DNA from: Elusimicrobiota bacterium
GTDB lineage: Bacteria > Elusimicrobiota > Elusimicrobia > UBA1565 > UBA9628
Length of the DNA: 7,443 nt
NCBI GenBank assembly: GCA_028717525.1
Contig: JAQUNT010000102.1
Location: 1 to 7,443, forward strand
Direction of reading: 5' to 3'
The translations under genes and the position numbers were made by a program. Below are positions 1 through 6,349 of this stretch, piece by piece; positions within the stretch are counted from its first letter, which is position 1; each line of letters begins with the position of its first letter. The notes under the pieces were generated by a model that was given only the letters and a program-made list of their open reading frames with translations, ran no database searches and was not told the origin of the DNA.

Positions 1-1649
1 GGCTGCACCCTGGTGATGAGCCCCTGCCCCTGCAGGCCCTCCACGTAGCGCCGCAGGTCGGCCAGTATGGGAGGATAGGCTACGATGCAGGCGCTGCAGT
101 TGCGCCAGCCCAAGGTCTTGATGAATGCGGCTCGCTGCAAAAAGCCCGCGAAGTCCGGCTCCTCGGTCGGATGATAGCTCAGCTGCACGCTGCCGCGGGA
201 GAGGTCCACATCCTTCGCGAAGCTCTTCCAGAGCGGGATATCCCAGGAAAGGTTGGTGTTGAAGTTCCAGCGATGCCGGCGGCCTAAGGCCGCCATCAGC
301 TCCGCGAATCGCGGATACACCGTGGGCTCCCCGCCGTTGAAGGTGACGTAGCATTCCCCGAAGTCCCGGTATATCCTCTCCCAGGCCTGCTTCAAGGCAT
401 CCAAGGACGGCAACCGGTTCAAGCCCGCCAGCTTCTGCCAGTCCTCGTGGAATATGCAGTACGGACAGCGGTAGTTGCAGGCTACATGGAAGCTCCAGTC
501 GAACACCACTCCGGAGGCGCAGTCAGCCAAGGTCTTGCGCTTGACCTCCTCAGGCACGAGGCGCCGGCTCAGGAGCTCGCGCAAGCGGCGGTTGTCGGAC
601 TGATACCAGTTGGGGCACCTGGCGCAGTAGGGCATCAGACGCCCGGAGAGCAAGGTGTCCCTGACCTCTTTCATGTCCTGATGGAGCCAGGCCTCCTCGA
701 AGCCTACGCGGTGCAGGTCGCCCTTGCTCTGGGCTCCCTCGCCGTAGCAGCAGGGGGAGATGAAGCCGTTGGGGGTGATGGTCGCGTAGAACCAGGGGAA
801 ATAGCAGGGCACGCCGGCCTGCGGCGGCGATACTCCCGGGCCCGCATCCTTGGGCTTCGGGTCCTGGTAGGTGATTTGGAAGTCGTGGGAGATGCCGAAG
901 GATTCGAGCCGGGCCTTGTACTGCGGCACAAGAGCGCGGTACTCCTGCTTGTCCTCTTCGCGCATCTCCAGGTCCTGGACGAACTCCGGGTAGGGGGCGT
1001 TGTGCATGGGGAAGACCCCCACGCTGCCCACCTGGTGGGCCTGGGCCAGGTCCGCGATCGCGCCGATCTGCCTGAAGCTGCGCCGGGTCAGCACCACGTG
1101 GAAGCTCAGGTAGGGGGTCTGGCTCTTGAGCTCGGACTTGAACCGGTTGAGCCTGTCCATGGCCTGCTTCACGCGCACGAAGCTCCCCGGCAGGTCCGTG
1201 ATGTAGTCGTGGGTCTCGGCGTCCGCGCCATGCAGGCTGAAGATGATCTCGTTCCAGCCCGAGCGCACGAAGCCCTCGGCCAGGGCCTCGTCGATCAAGG
1301 TCCCGTTGGTCAGCAAGGTGCAGACCACCTCGTGCTTGGCGATGAGGGGGAACATGCGCAAGAGCAGCCGGCGCCGCAGCAGCGGCTCGCCCCCGCCGCG
1401 GAAGAAGATGCGGCGCGTGCCCATGGCCACGGCCGCCTCCAGGACCTCGAACCAGCGCTCGTCCGACAGGTCCTTGGCGCGGCGGTAGTAGTCCGCGGAC
1501 TCCGACTTCTTGCGGCAGAACCTGCAGTTCACGTTGCAGGCCGTGATCGGGCTGACCTCCATGTAGTACGGGGCCCGGGGCTGGCCCCGGAACCAGGAGG
1601 CCACGATGTCGGCCTTGGGCTCGTCGAGCCTGCTCTCCGCTTCGCTCAT
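1..1649 (-). CDS. Tandem radical SAM fusion: SPASM/twitch-type unit plus second radical SAM unit (3' end beyond window)
   Basis: The frame is open from ATG 1649 to the left edge, at least 549 codons, with no stop. Two complete radical SAM signatures lie in one polypeptide. Unit 1 (about residues 28-360) has C38-x3-C42-x2-C45, a GGGEP motif at 85-89, and a C-terminal set C282-x12-G295-x4-C300 plus C342-x2-C345. This matches the first part of the SPASM pattern and supplies four ligands for one auxiliary Fe-S cluster (twitch-like). After a linker of about 30 residues, unit 2 begins with CNYRCPYC (C391, C395, C398), GGEP at 439-442 and SYHP at 491-494. It is cut at the window edge before its expected C-terminal cysteines. 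The start overlaps the upstream stop as ATGA and has GGGAG at 1660-1656, six bases upstream. Unit 1 resembles the 360-aa enzyme at 4027-5109; unit 2 resembles the short enzymes of this operon. Family membership is clear; substrate and reaction are unknown. Confidence 0.93.
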   Translation of the reverse strand, partial: MSEAESRLDEPKADIVASWFRGQPRAPYYMEVSPITACNVNCRFCRKKSESADYYRRAKDLSDERWFEVLEAAVAMGTRRIFFRGGGEPLLRRRLLLRMFPLIAKHEVVCTLLTNGTLIDEALAEGFVRSGWNEIIFSLHGADAETHDYITDLPGSFVRVKQAMDRLNRFKSELKSQTPYLSFHVVLTRRSFRQIGAIADLAQAHQVGSVGVFPMHNAPYPEFVQDLEMREEDKQEYRALVPQYKARLESFGISHDFQITYQDPKPKDAGPGVSPPQAGVPCYFPWFYATITPNGFISPCCYGEGAQSKGDLHRVGFEEAWLHQDMKEVRDTLLSGRLMPYCARCPNWYQSDNRRLRELLSRRLVPEEVKRKTLADCASGVVFDWSFHVACNYRCPYCIFHEDWQKLAGLNRLPSLDALKQAWERIYRDFGECYVTFNGGEPTVYPRFAELMAALGRRHRWNFNTNLSWDIPLWKSFAKDVDLSRGSVQLSYHPTEEPDFAGFLQRAAFIKTLGWRNCSACIVAYPPILADLRRYVEGLQGQGLITRVQ

Positions 1650-3208
1650 GCCTGGCTCCCAGCCAATGACTCCGCGCGTTTGAGCGCGAACTCGTTGGTC
1701 GGGTCCTGCTTTAGATAGCTGCGGTAGCGCTCCAAAGCCTGGCCGGGCTGGCCCTGGTACTCGTGGAAGCCGGCCATGGAGAAGTCCAGGTAGGCCTGCA
1801 TGGGCATGTCCAGGCCGTCCACCATGTCCATGCCTAAGGACTGGGCCAATTCGCGGAAAGCGCGGAAGCGCTCCAGGCGCTTGGGATAGGTGTTGCGTCC
1901 GTCCAAAGACTGCCAGTAGAGGGGGTCCTGGCCCTTGGCCACGCCATACTTCTCCGGCTCGCGCAGCAGCGGCCCGTCGAGATGGGCCAAGGTGTAGCTG
2001 GGGAAGACCTGGTGGATGTAGGGGCGCATCTCGCGCAGGAAGTCCAAGGTGGCGGCGAAGTCTTCGTCCGTCTCGCCGGGATGGCCGAACATGAAGTTGC
2101 CCCGGGTCTTCAAACCCGCCCGATCGATGTCCTTGAGCACGGTCTTCATCTGCTCCACGGTCTGGCCCTTGCCCATGAGGTCCAGGACCTTCTGCGAGCC
2201 GGACTCCAGGCCTATGATGAGCGTGCGGCAGCCCGCCTCGCGGAGCTTGAGGCAGAGCTCGTAGCTCATCTCCGGCCGGATGAGGGCGTTGCACTCCTTC
2301 CAAGGCAGCTTAGGCCCAGGCTCAGCCGCCAGCAGTTCCGCCAGCCGGCCCAGCTTGCGCATGTCGCCGTTCATGAGCAGGTCGTAGAACTTGAGCTCGC
2401 TGTCCGCAAAGCCTAGGCTGGGCATGTGCTTGCGCTGGTGCATGATCTCGGCGTGCACGCGCTCTCCGCTCATCTGCCGGAAGCCCTTCCACGCGGTCCA
2501 GTGCCCGCAGTAGGAGCAGTGCCGCACGCAGCCGCGGCTGGCCATCAAGGGCAGGTCGTGCGGCCCCAGCTGGGCCGTTCCGTAGAGGCTCAGGTCGAAC
2601 TGGGAGAAGTCCGCGAAAGGCAGGCGGTCCAGGTCCAGCGGGGCCCGGGCCCCGCTGGAGACCGGCCGGCCCTGGCTGTCGCGCACGAAGAGGCCCGGAC
2701 CGGAGCCCCTCGCCGCCAGCTCGGCCAAGGTCAGCTCCCCGTCGCCCGGAGCCACGGCGTCCACTTCTGGCCTGGCCAAAATGGTCTCCACGGTGCTAGG
2801 CGTGGTGGTGAAGATCTGCCCGCCGAAGACCACCTTCGCGTCCGGCCTGGCTGACTTGATCCAGCGCGCCATGATGAGGCTCGCCGCGAAGGAGCAGGCG
2901 CTCACGGAGAAGCCGGCCACCGGCTGGTCCGCGGAGACGATGCGCTCCAGGAAGCGCGACTCGATGAAGCCCTTGTCCGCCTCCAGGATCTGGGAGGCCA
3001 GCTCCTCAGAGGCCCAGACCGCGTTGGTCTCCTCGTTCCAGAGGTTGTAGCCTGGCTTGCGGTGCCTCTGGAAGAGCTCCACGCTCACGTCCATGACCTC
3101 GGCGCGGATCCCTTCCCGCCGCAGGAAGGCGTAGAGTTGGGCCAAGGCCAATGACGGCTCGCTAGCGGCCAAGGGCATCTGGATGAGGAAGACCTCGCTA
3201 GCGGGCAC
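1646..3208 (-). CDS. B12-binding-type radical SAM protein with C-terminal TPR-like unit
   Basis: A 520-aa protein of the cobalamin-binding radical SAM class. Residues 5-160 have the B12-binding Rossmann-like layout: an N-terminal VFLIQMP strand, GFSVSACSF (99-107), VVFGG (126-130) and VDAVAPGDGE (149-158), the usual VDxVxxGEGE position. The DxHxxG cobalamin-ligand motif is not visible, as in many family members. The radical SAM core has C227-x3-C231-x2-C234, IGLESGS (332-338) and FMFGHPGET (372-380). Residues about 474-515 look like one TPR helix pair. Members act as methyltransferases, ring-forming enzymes and other radical catalysts, so the reaction cannot be named. The frame is open upstream to 3361, but the GTG at 3208 is preferred: it has AGGAG seven bases upstream, overlaps the upstream stop by 11 bases and leaves a typical family N-terminus. 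The stop overlaps the next start as ATGA. Confidence 0.93.
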   Translation of the reverse strand: MPASEVFLIQMPLAASEPSLALAQLYAFLRREGIRAEVMDVSVELFQRHRKPGYNLWNEETNAVWASEELASQILEADKGFIESRFLERIVSADQPVAGFSVSACSFAASLIMARWIKSARPDAKVVFGGQIFTTTPSTVETILARPEVDAVAPGDGELTLAELAARGSGPGLFVRDSQGRPVSSGARAPLDLDRLPFADFSQFDLSLYGTAQLGPHDLPLMASRGCVRHCSYCGHWTAWKGFRQMSGERVHAEIMHQRKHMPSLGFADSELKFYDLLMNGDMRKLGRLAELLAAEPGPKLPWKECNALIRPEMSYELCLKLREAGCRTLIIGLESGSQKVLDLMGKGQTVEQMKTVLKDIDRAGLKTRGNFMFGHPGETDEDFAATLDFLREMRPYIHQVFPSYTLAHLDGPLLREPEKYGVAKGQDPLYWQSLDGRNTYPKRLERFRAFRELAQSLGMDMVDGLDMPMQAYLDFSMAGFHEYQGQPGQALERYRSYLKQDPTNEFALKRAESLAGSQA

Positions 3209-4040
3209 CGGTCTGCTCCTGCACCACCCACTGGGATTCGAACGGGCACCAGTCCTGGACGCAGGGCCTGGGCTCGCTCCAGAGCTCGAAATCAGAGGCG
3301 AAGAAGTCGCCCAGGGCCCGGTCCTCGCAGCGCGTGCAGCGGTCCACCTTGCCGTCACCACGGATCAGGGCGTAGAGCTGGCCCGCCCGGCAGAGCCTGC
3401 CCTTGGGGGAGAGCTGCTTGAGCTGATAGTCCAGCTTGCGGTCCGCCGTGTCCTTGTTGGGGGAGCTCGCAGCTATGGCCCGCTTCTCGGCTTCGTCGTT
3501 GCCCAGGTCTTGGCCCTTCATCAGGGGCAAGGGCACCAAGACCAGGCCGTCCTCCTCGAAGCGCTTCTGGTACTCGGGCATGCGGTCCATCTGTCCAGGG
3601 TCGGCCACGAAGTAGACCGAGCGCTTGGGCGGCCAGCGCTGGGGCAGGTAGTCCTTGGCCTTGACGGCCTTGGCCAGGAACTCTTCCAAAGGTACCTGCG
3701 TGGGGTGGAAGGTGGCCGAGACCTTGAAGACCTCAGGGCTCAGCTCCGGGACCAGGCGCTCCACCTGCCAGGCCAGGTTGGTGCAGAGGTCCACGGTGTG
3801 CATCTTGGTCAAGGCTCTGACCAGCTCGTAGAAGCCGGGGTAGGCCGAGGGCTCGCCTCCGGACATGTAGATGTAGCAGCGGCCATGGCGTCCGTGGACG
3901 CGCCGCCAGGCGGCCAGCCAGTCCTGCACCGGTCTCGGGGGCCCGGCCTTGGGCAGCACGCAGTAGGGGCAGCTGTAGGTGCAGGCGTAGGTCAGGTCCA
4001 GGCCGAAGTGCGGGGTCCGGGGCAGGTCATCTGCGGGCAT
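3198..4040 (-). CDS. Short radical SAM protein with C-terminal auxiliary-cluster-like cysteines (type A)
   Basis: A 280-aa radical SAM enzyme with C20-x3-C24-x2-C27 (CTYSCPYC) and SGGEP at 60-64. It shares with the other type A enzymes a TNLAW segment (88-92) after the GGEP strand and an FHP motif at 111-113. Its C-terminal set is RLC217-x17-C235 followed by RPC260-x4-C265, with an extra C238; the first part also fits C-x12-G-x4-C of SPASM/twitch domains. A second Fe-S cluster is therefore likely (inference). It lacks the PF-x-G and YP-x-SY-x-DEE motifs of the enzymes at 5106-6047 and 6313-7287, having PLMKGQDLGNDEAEKR instead, so the substrate or partner may differ. The start overlaps the preceding gene by 14 bases and has GGGGAGG at 4053-4047, six bases upstream. 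Translational coupling to the type B gene before it suggests the two products are made together. Substrate unknown. Confidence 0.92.
   Translation of the reverse strand: MPADDLPRTPHFGLDLTYACTYSCPYCVLPKAGPPRPVQDWLAAWRRVHGRHGRCYIYMSGGEPSAYPGFYELVRALTKMHTVDLCTNLAWQVERLVPELSPEVFKVSATFHPTQVPLEEFLAKAVKAKDYLPQRWPPKRSVYFVADPGQMDRMPEYQKRFEEDGLVLVPLPLMKGQDLGNDEAEKRAIAASSPNKDTADRKLDYQLKQLSPKGRLCRAGQLYALIRGDGKVDRCTRCEDRALGDFFASDFELWSEPRPCVQDWCPFESQWVVQEQTGAR
3216..3220 (-). promoter_or_regulatory. Ribosome binding site that selects the GTG start at 3208
   Basis: Reading the minus strand, AGGAG lies seven bases before GTG 3208, inside the last codons of the preceding gene. No other start in this frame has both a good site and a family-like N-terminus, so it decides the start of the B12-type radical SAM gene. 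Confidence 0.75.
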
Positions 4041-5109
4041 GGTCCGCCTCCCCGAGAGCGCGCCGCAGCTCCGCGTTGTTGTCCGCGTACATGGCCGTGC
4101 AGTCCTTGCAGAATGGCAGCAAACGGCCCTCGGCCATGGCCGCGCGGTACTGCCTGCAATCGCCCTCCTCCCAGGCCTTCCGGAAGGCGACGCTGACGAG
4201 GTTGTCCTGGGAGCGATGGGTCTCCTCAGCGTAGCAGCAGGGGACTATGCTCCCTCCCGGGGTGAGGGAGGCCTGGTACCAGGGGTAGTAGCAGAACGCG
4301 GCGCAGCGCTCAGCCGGAGCTTCGCGGCGCACGTAGCCGGAGCGGCTGAAGAGCGCGAAATTGTGCGAAAGGCCATGGCGTTCCAGACGCTTGAGGCAGT
4401 CGGGCAGCAGCTCCTGGAAGCGCTGCTCAGCCTCCGGGCTCATGAGCAGAGGCCGCGCGCTCTCGTCGCGCAGGCTCATGGAGTCGAGCTCGATGTGCTC
4501 CACGCCCTGGCCGCGGGCCAACTCGATGAGTTCCGCCATGCGGTCGAAGTTCCTGCTGGTGAGCACGCAGTGGAAGGCCAAGCGCGGCAGGGCCGAGCCC
4601 GCGGCGGCCTTGGCTGAGCGCAGGCGCGCCAGGCCGGACATGACCTCGGCGAAGACCCCGGGCTTGTTGCGCAGGAAGTCGTGGGTGGCGGGGTCAGGCC
4701 CGTCCAGGCTTATGGTGACCTGGTCCCAGCGCGCGGCAGCGAAGAGCCGGGCCAGGCCTTCATCGATATGGGTCCCATTGGTGACCACGTGGCCGCAGGC
4801 GCCTTTGGCCTTGACCAAGGGGATGAGGCGCTGCATGAGCTCGCGCCGCAGCAAGGGCTCGCCTCCGCCCTTGATGAACACGAAGCGCGCGCCCATGGAC
4901 AAGGCCTCTTCGGCCACCTGCAGCCAGCGCTCGTCCGAAAGCTCGGTGTTGGCCTTGCGGAAGGCGTTGAGCCCGTCCTGCCTGCGGCAGAACAGGCAGT
5001 CGAGGTCGCAGGCCATGGTGGGGCTCAGGTGCACGGAGTAGGGGCCCTGGGGCTGGCCGCGCTCCAGCCAAGCCCGCAGGCGCTCCACCAGTTCCGGGGA
5101 CTGGCTCAT
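4027..5109 (-). CDS. Radical SAM protein with twitch/SPASM-like C-terminus (type B)
   Basis: A 360-aa radical SAM enzyme. The core has C34-x3-C38-x2-C41 (CDLDCLFC), KGGGEP at 80-85, a VTNGT strand and TISLDGPDPATHD, typical of SPASM-family enzymes. The C-terminus carries C273-x12-G286-x4-C291 (followed by C292) and C334-x2-C337. This is four ligands for one auxiliary cluster, without the last CX5CX3C of a full SPASM domain. Families of this build modify peptides, install thioethers, oxidise alcohols or mature enzymes; none can be chosen here. The frame is open upstream to 5145, but ATG 5109 is preferred: it overlaps the upstream stop as ATGA, has GGAG at 5118-5115 five bases upstream, and gives an N-terminus about as long as that of unit 1 of the fusion at 1-1649, its closest relative in the window. 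It overlaps the next gene by 14 bases. Confidence 0.93.
   Translation of the reverse strand: MSQSPELVERLRAWLERGQPQGPYSVHLSPTMACDLDCLFCRRQDGLNAFRKANTELSDERWLQVAEEALSMGARFVFIKGGGEPLLRRELMQRLIPLVKAKGACGHVVTNGTHIDEGLARLFAAARWDQVTISLDGPDPATHDFLRNKPGVFAEVMSGLARLRSAKAAAGSALPRLAFHCVLTSRNFDRMAELIELARGQGVEHIELDSMSLRDESARPLLMSPEAEQRFQELLPDCLKRLERHGLSHNFALFSRSGYVRREAPAERCAAFCYYPWYQASLTPGGSIVPCCYAEETHRSQDNLVSVAFRKAWEEGDCRQYRAAMAEGRLLPFCKDCTAMYADNNAELRRALGEADHARR
4047..4053 (-). promoter_or_regulatory. Strong ribosome binding site for the gene starting at 4040
   Basis: On the minus strand GGGGAGG lies six bases before ATG 4040, within the end of the type B gene. It is the strongest Shine-Dalgarno match in the operon. 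It also rules out the out-of-frame ATG at 4030, which makes an ATGA with the upstream stop but opens no matching frame. Confidence 0.7.
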
Positions 5110-6047
5110 CGCGGCTCCGGGACCGGATAGGTCTCGAACTTCCAAAGGGGCTTCCAGGTCTCTTCCTGACCCTCCAGCATGGGCTTCCAGCAGGAGCAGG
5201 GGGACAGGTCGCAGGGCCTGGCCTCCGCGAAGAGGCGGAAGTCCGGGTCGAGGAGGCTTCCCACCAGGAACTCCTGGCGCCTTTCCGGAGGCACCGGCGT
5301 GCAGCAGCGCATCACGCTGAGGTCAGGCTGGATCTTGGCGTAGACCGCTCCGTGCAGGCAGAGCCGGCGCTTGGCTTCGTCCATGCGGTCCTGCTTGTCC
5401 ACGTACCAGTCGAAGTACCGCTTGTTGACCTCCTGGATGCGGCCCGCGGGAGCGGCTGCGATGGCGACCTGGAGCAGGCGCTTCTCCTCGTCGCTGTAGG
5501 AGTCCGGATAAGGCTTGTCCTGGTGGCGGCCCCGGAAGGGCAGGAGCACGGAGTCCAGTCCAAGGCTTGCGAAGTAGTCCTTGGCGGCTATGACCGCGGA
5601 CAATACCGGGGGGAAGGCCACCATGTGCACGGAGCCCATGAAGCCGCGCGACTTGAGCAAGGCGCACTTGGCCGCGAACTCCTTCAGGTCCGGATAGAAG
5701 CCCGGATGGTAGCTCGGCTCTATGCGCGCCGCGCCCGGGGGCACGCGGCGGATGAATTCGGCCGCGTCCCAGTACATGTTGGAGGAGAGGTCCAGGAAGT
5801 GCCGTTGGCCCAGGCGCGAGAGCAGCTCCATGAAATCTGGGTAGGTGAAGGGCTCGCCTCCCGCGAACTTGATGATGCAGCTCCCGTAGAGGGAGTGGAT
5901 GCGGTCCCAGGCCGAGAGCAGGCGGTCCAAGCCCGGGTAGCGGTTCTCCAGGAATACGTCCTTCTGTCCGGTGGTGATGAAGCAGTAGGGGCAGCGGTAG
6001 TTGCAGGAGTGGTGGATGGTCCAGGTCAAGAACAGGCGCTGTCTCAT
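5106..6047 (-). CDS. Short radical SAM protein with C-terminal auxiliary-cluster-like cysteines (type A)
   Basis: A 313-aa radical SAM enzyme with CNYRCPYC (C15, C19, C22) only 14 residues from the start, FAGGEP at 61-66 and SYHP at 112-115. The middle has LPFRG (169-173) and YPDSYSDEE (180-188), shared almost residue for residue with the enzyme at 6313-7287. The C-terminal set is RLC230-x17-C248 (then C249) and RPC279-x4-C284 with C286, able to hold one auxiliary Fe-S cluster (inference). A tail of about 27 residues after the last cysteine is rich in W, P and charged residues and is unlike its paralogs. The ATG overlaps the stop of the 101-aa gene as ATGA. The only Shine-Dalgarno-like GGAG (6062-6059) is 11 bases away, so expression probably relies on ribosomes finishing the upstream gene. 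Reaction unknown. Confidence 0.92.
   Translation of the reverse strand: MRQRLFLTWTIHHSCNYRCPYCFITTGQKDVFLENRYPGLDRLLSAWDRIHSLYGSCIIKFAGGEPFTYPDFMELLSRLGQRHFLDLSSNMYWDAAEFIRRVPPGAARIEPSYHPGFYPDLKEFAAKCALLKSRGFMGSVHMVAFPPVLSAVIAAKDYFASLGLDSVLLPFRGRHQDKPYPDSYSDEEKRLLQVAIAAAPAGRIQEVNKRYFDWYVDKQDRMDEAKRRLCLHGAVYAKIQPDLSVMRCCTPVPPERRQEFLVGSLLDPDFRLFAEARPCDLSPCSCWKPMLEGQEETWKPLWKFETYPVPEPR
5115..5118 (-). promoter_or_regulatory. Ribosome binding site that selects ATG 5109
   Basis: On the minus strand GGAG lies five bases before ATG 5109, which also overlaps the upstream stop as ATGA. This favours 5109 over the further upstream ATG 5145 for the type B radical SAM gene. Confidence 0.65.
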
Positions 6048-6349
6048 GAGCGGGGCCGCTCCACCTTGTAGCTGAGGCCTCCAGGCACGGCGGAGGCGGT
6101 CACGTCCACGCCCAGGACCCTCTCGGTCCGGCCAGGCCGCAGGACCAGCTGGTTGAGAGGCAGGCCCTCCAGGCAGCCGGCCGGGCCCGCCACCACGGTC
6201 TGGGGCCTGGAGGCGCGCAGGATGTCCGCGCGCGGGCAGTGGACCGTTCCGGAAAGCAGGATGAGGTCCGCGGCCGGCAGGTCCTGTCCTGTTCCGGCGG
6301 GGTCCGTGAGGATCAGCGGGTGGTCGGCTCTGGCTCTGGTCTCGTCCAT
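6044..6349 (-). CDS. Small protein resembling the N-terminal half of an MBL-fold hydrolase, metal site lost
   Basis: A 101-aa protein with strong GC3 codon use, so it is probably a real gene. By eye it follows the start of small MBL-fold proteins of the UPF0173/YtkL-like kind: LILTDP (12-17), ADLILLS (27-33), HCPRADI (37-43), RPQTVVAGPAGC (48-59), LRPGRTERVLGVDVTASAVPG (70-90). In that family ADLILxTHxHxDHCSPxDI carries the metal ligands. Here only the last His and the following Cys remain (H37, C38), and the earlier His and Asp positions are L, G and V. The protein also stops where such hydrolases (about 200 aa) are half finished. It is therefore unlikely to be catalytic; a scaffold, substrate-binding or regulatory role is inference. 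It overlaps the upstream gene by 37 bases and the downstream gene as ATGA. ATG 6349 is the first start after an in-frame TAA and has no clear Shine-Dalgarno site. The family call is by memory and moderate to low in confidence. Confidence 0.72.
   Translation of the reverse strand: MDETRARADHPLILTDPAGTGQDLPAADLILLSGTVHCPRADILRASRPQTVVAGPAGCLEGLPLNQLVLRPGRTERVLGVDVTASAVPGGLSYKVERPRS

Noticed and set aside
447..1718. Long plus-strand open frame of 423 codons
   Set aside because: It is antisense to the fusion gene and the end of the B12-type gene. Its translation is a run of G, A, V, L, H and R without domain motifs, as expected opposite a GC3-rich gene, while the minus strand shows clear radical SAM motifs.
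3209..3361. Upstream extension of the B12-type radical SAM frame to ATG 3361
   Set aside because: These 51 codons lie inside the previous gene, read as low-complexity S/R/A/P sequence and precede a normal family N-terminus. GTG 3208 has a good ribosome binding site.
3183..4196. Plus-strand open frame of 337 codons
   Set aside because: It mirrors the type A gene at 3198-4040 and the end of its neighbour, with low-complexity composition and no recognisable motif.
5110..5145. Extension of the type B radical SAM frame to ATG 5145
   Set aside because: ATG 5109 has the ATGA overlap and GGAG spacing and matches the N-terminal length of the fusion's unit 1.
6048..6061. Inverted repeat GAGCG-GGGC-CGCTC just before ATG 6047, considered as a hairpin or terminator
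   Set aside because: The stem is only 5 bp, lies inside the coding end of the 101-aa gene and has no T-tract. Such palindromes are common by chance in GC-rich DNA.
5352..6071. Plus-strand open frame of 239 codons
   Set aside because: Antisense shadow of the type A gene at 5106-6047, with no motif.
6044..6349. The 101-aa protein as a RiPP precursor peptide
   Set aside because: It has alternating strand-like hydrophobic segments and MBL-like landmarks throughout, with only two cysteines and no leader/core division or repeats.
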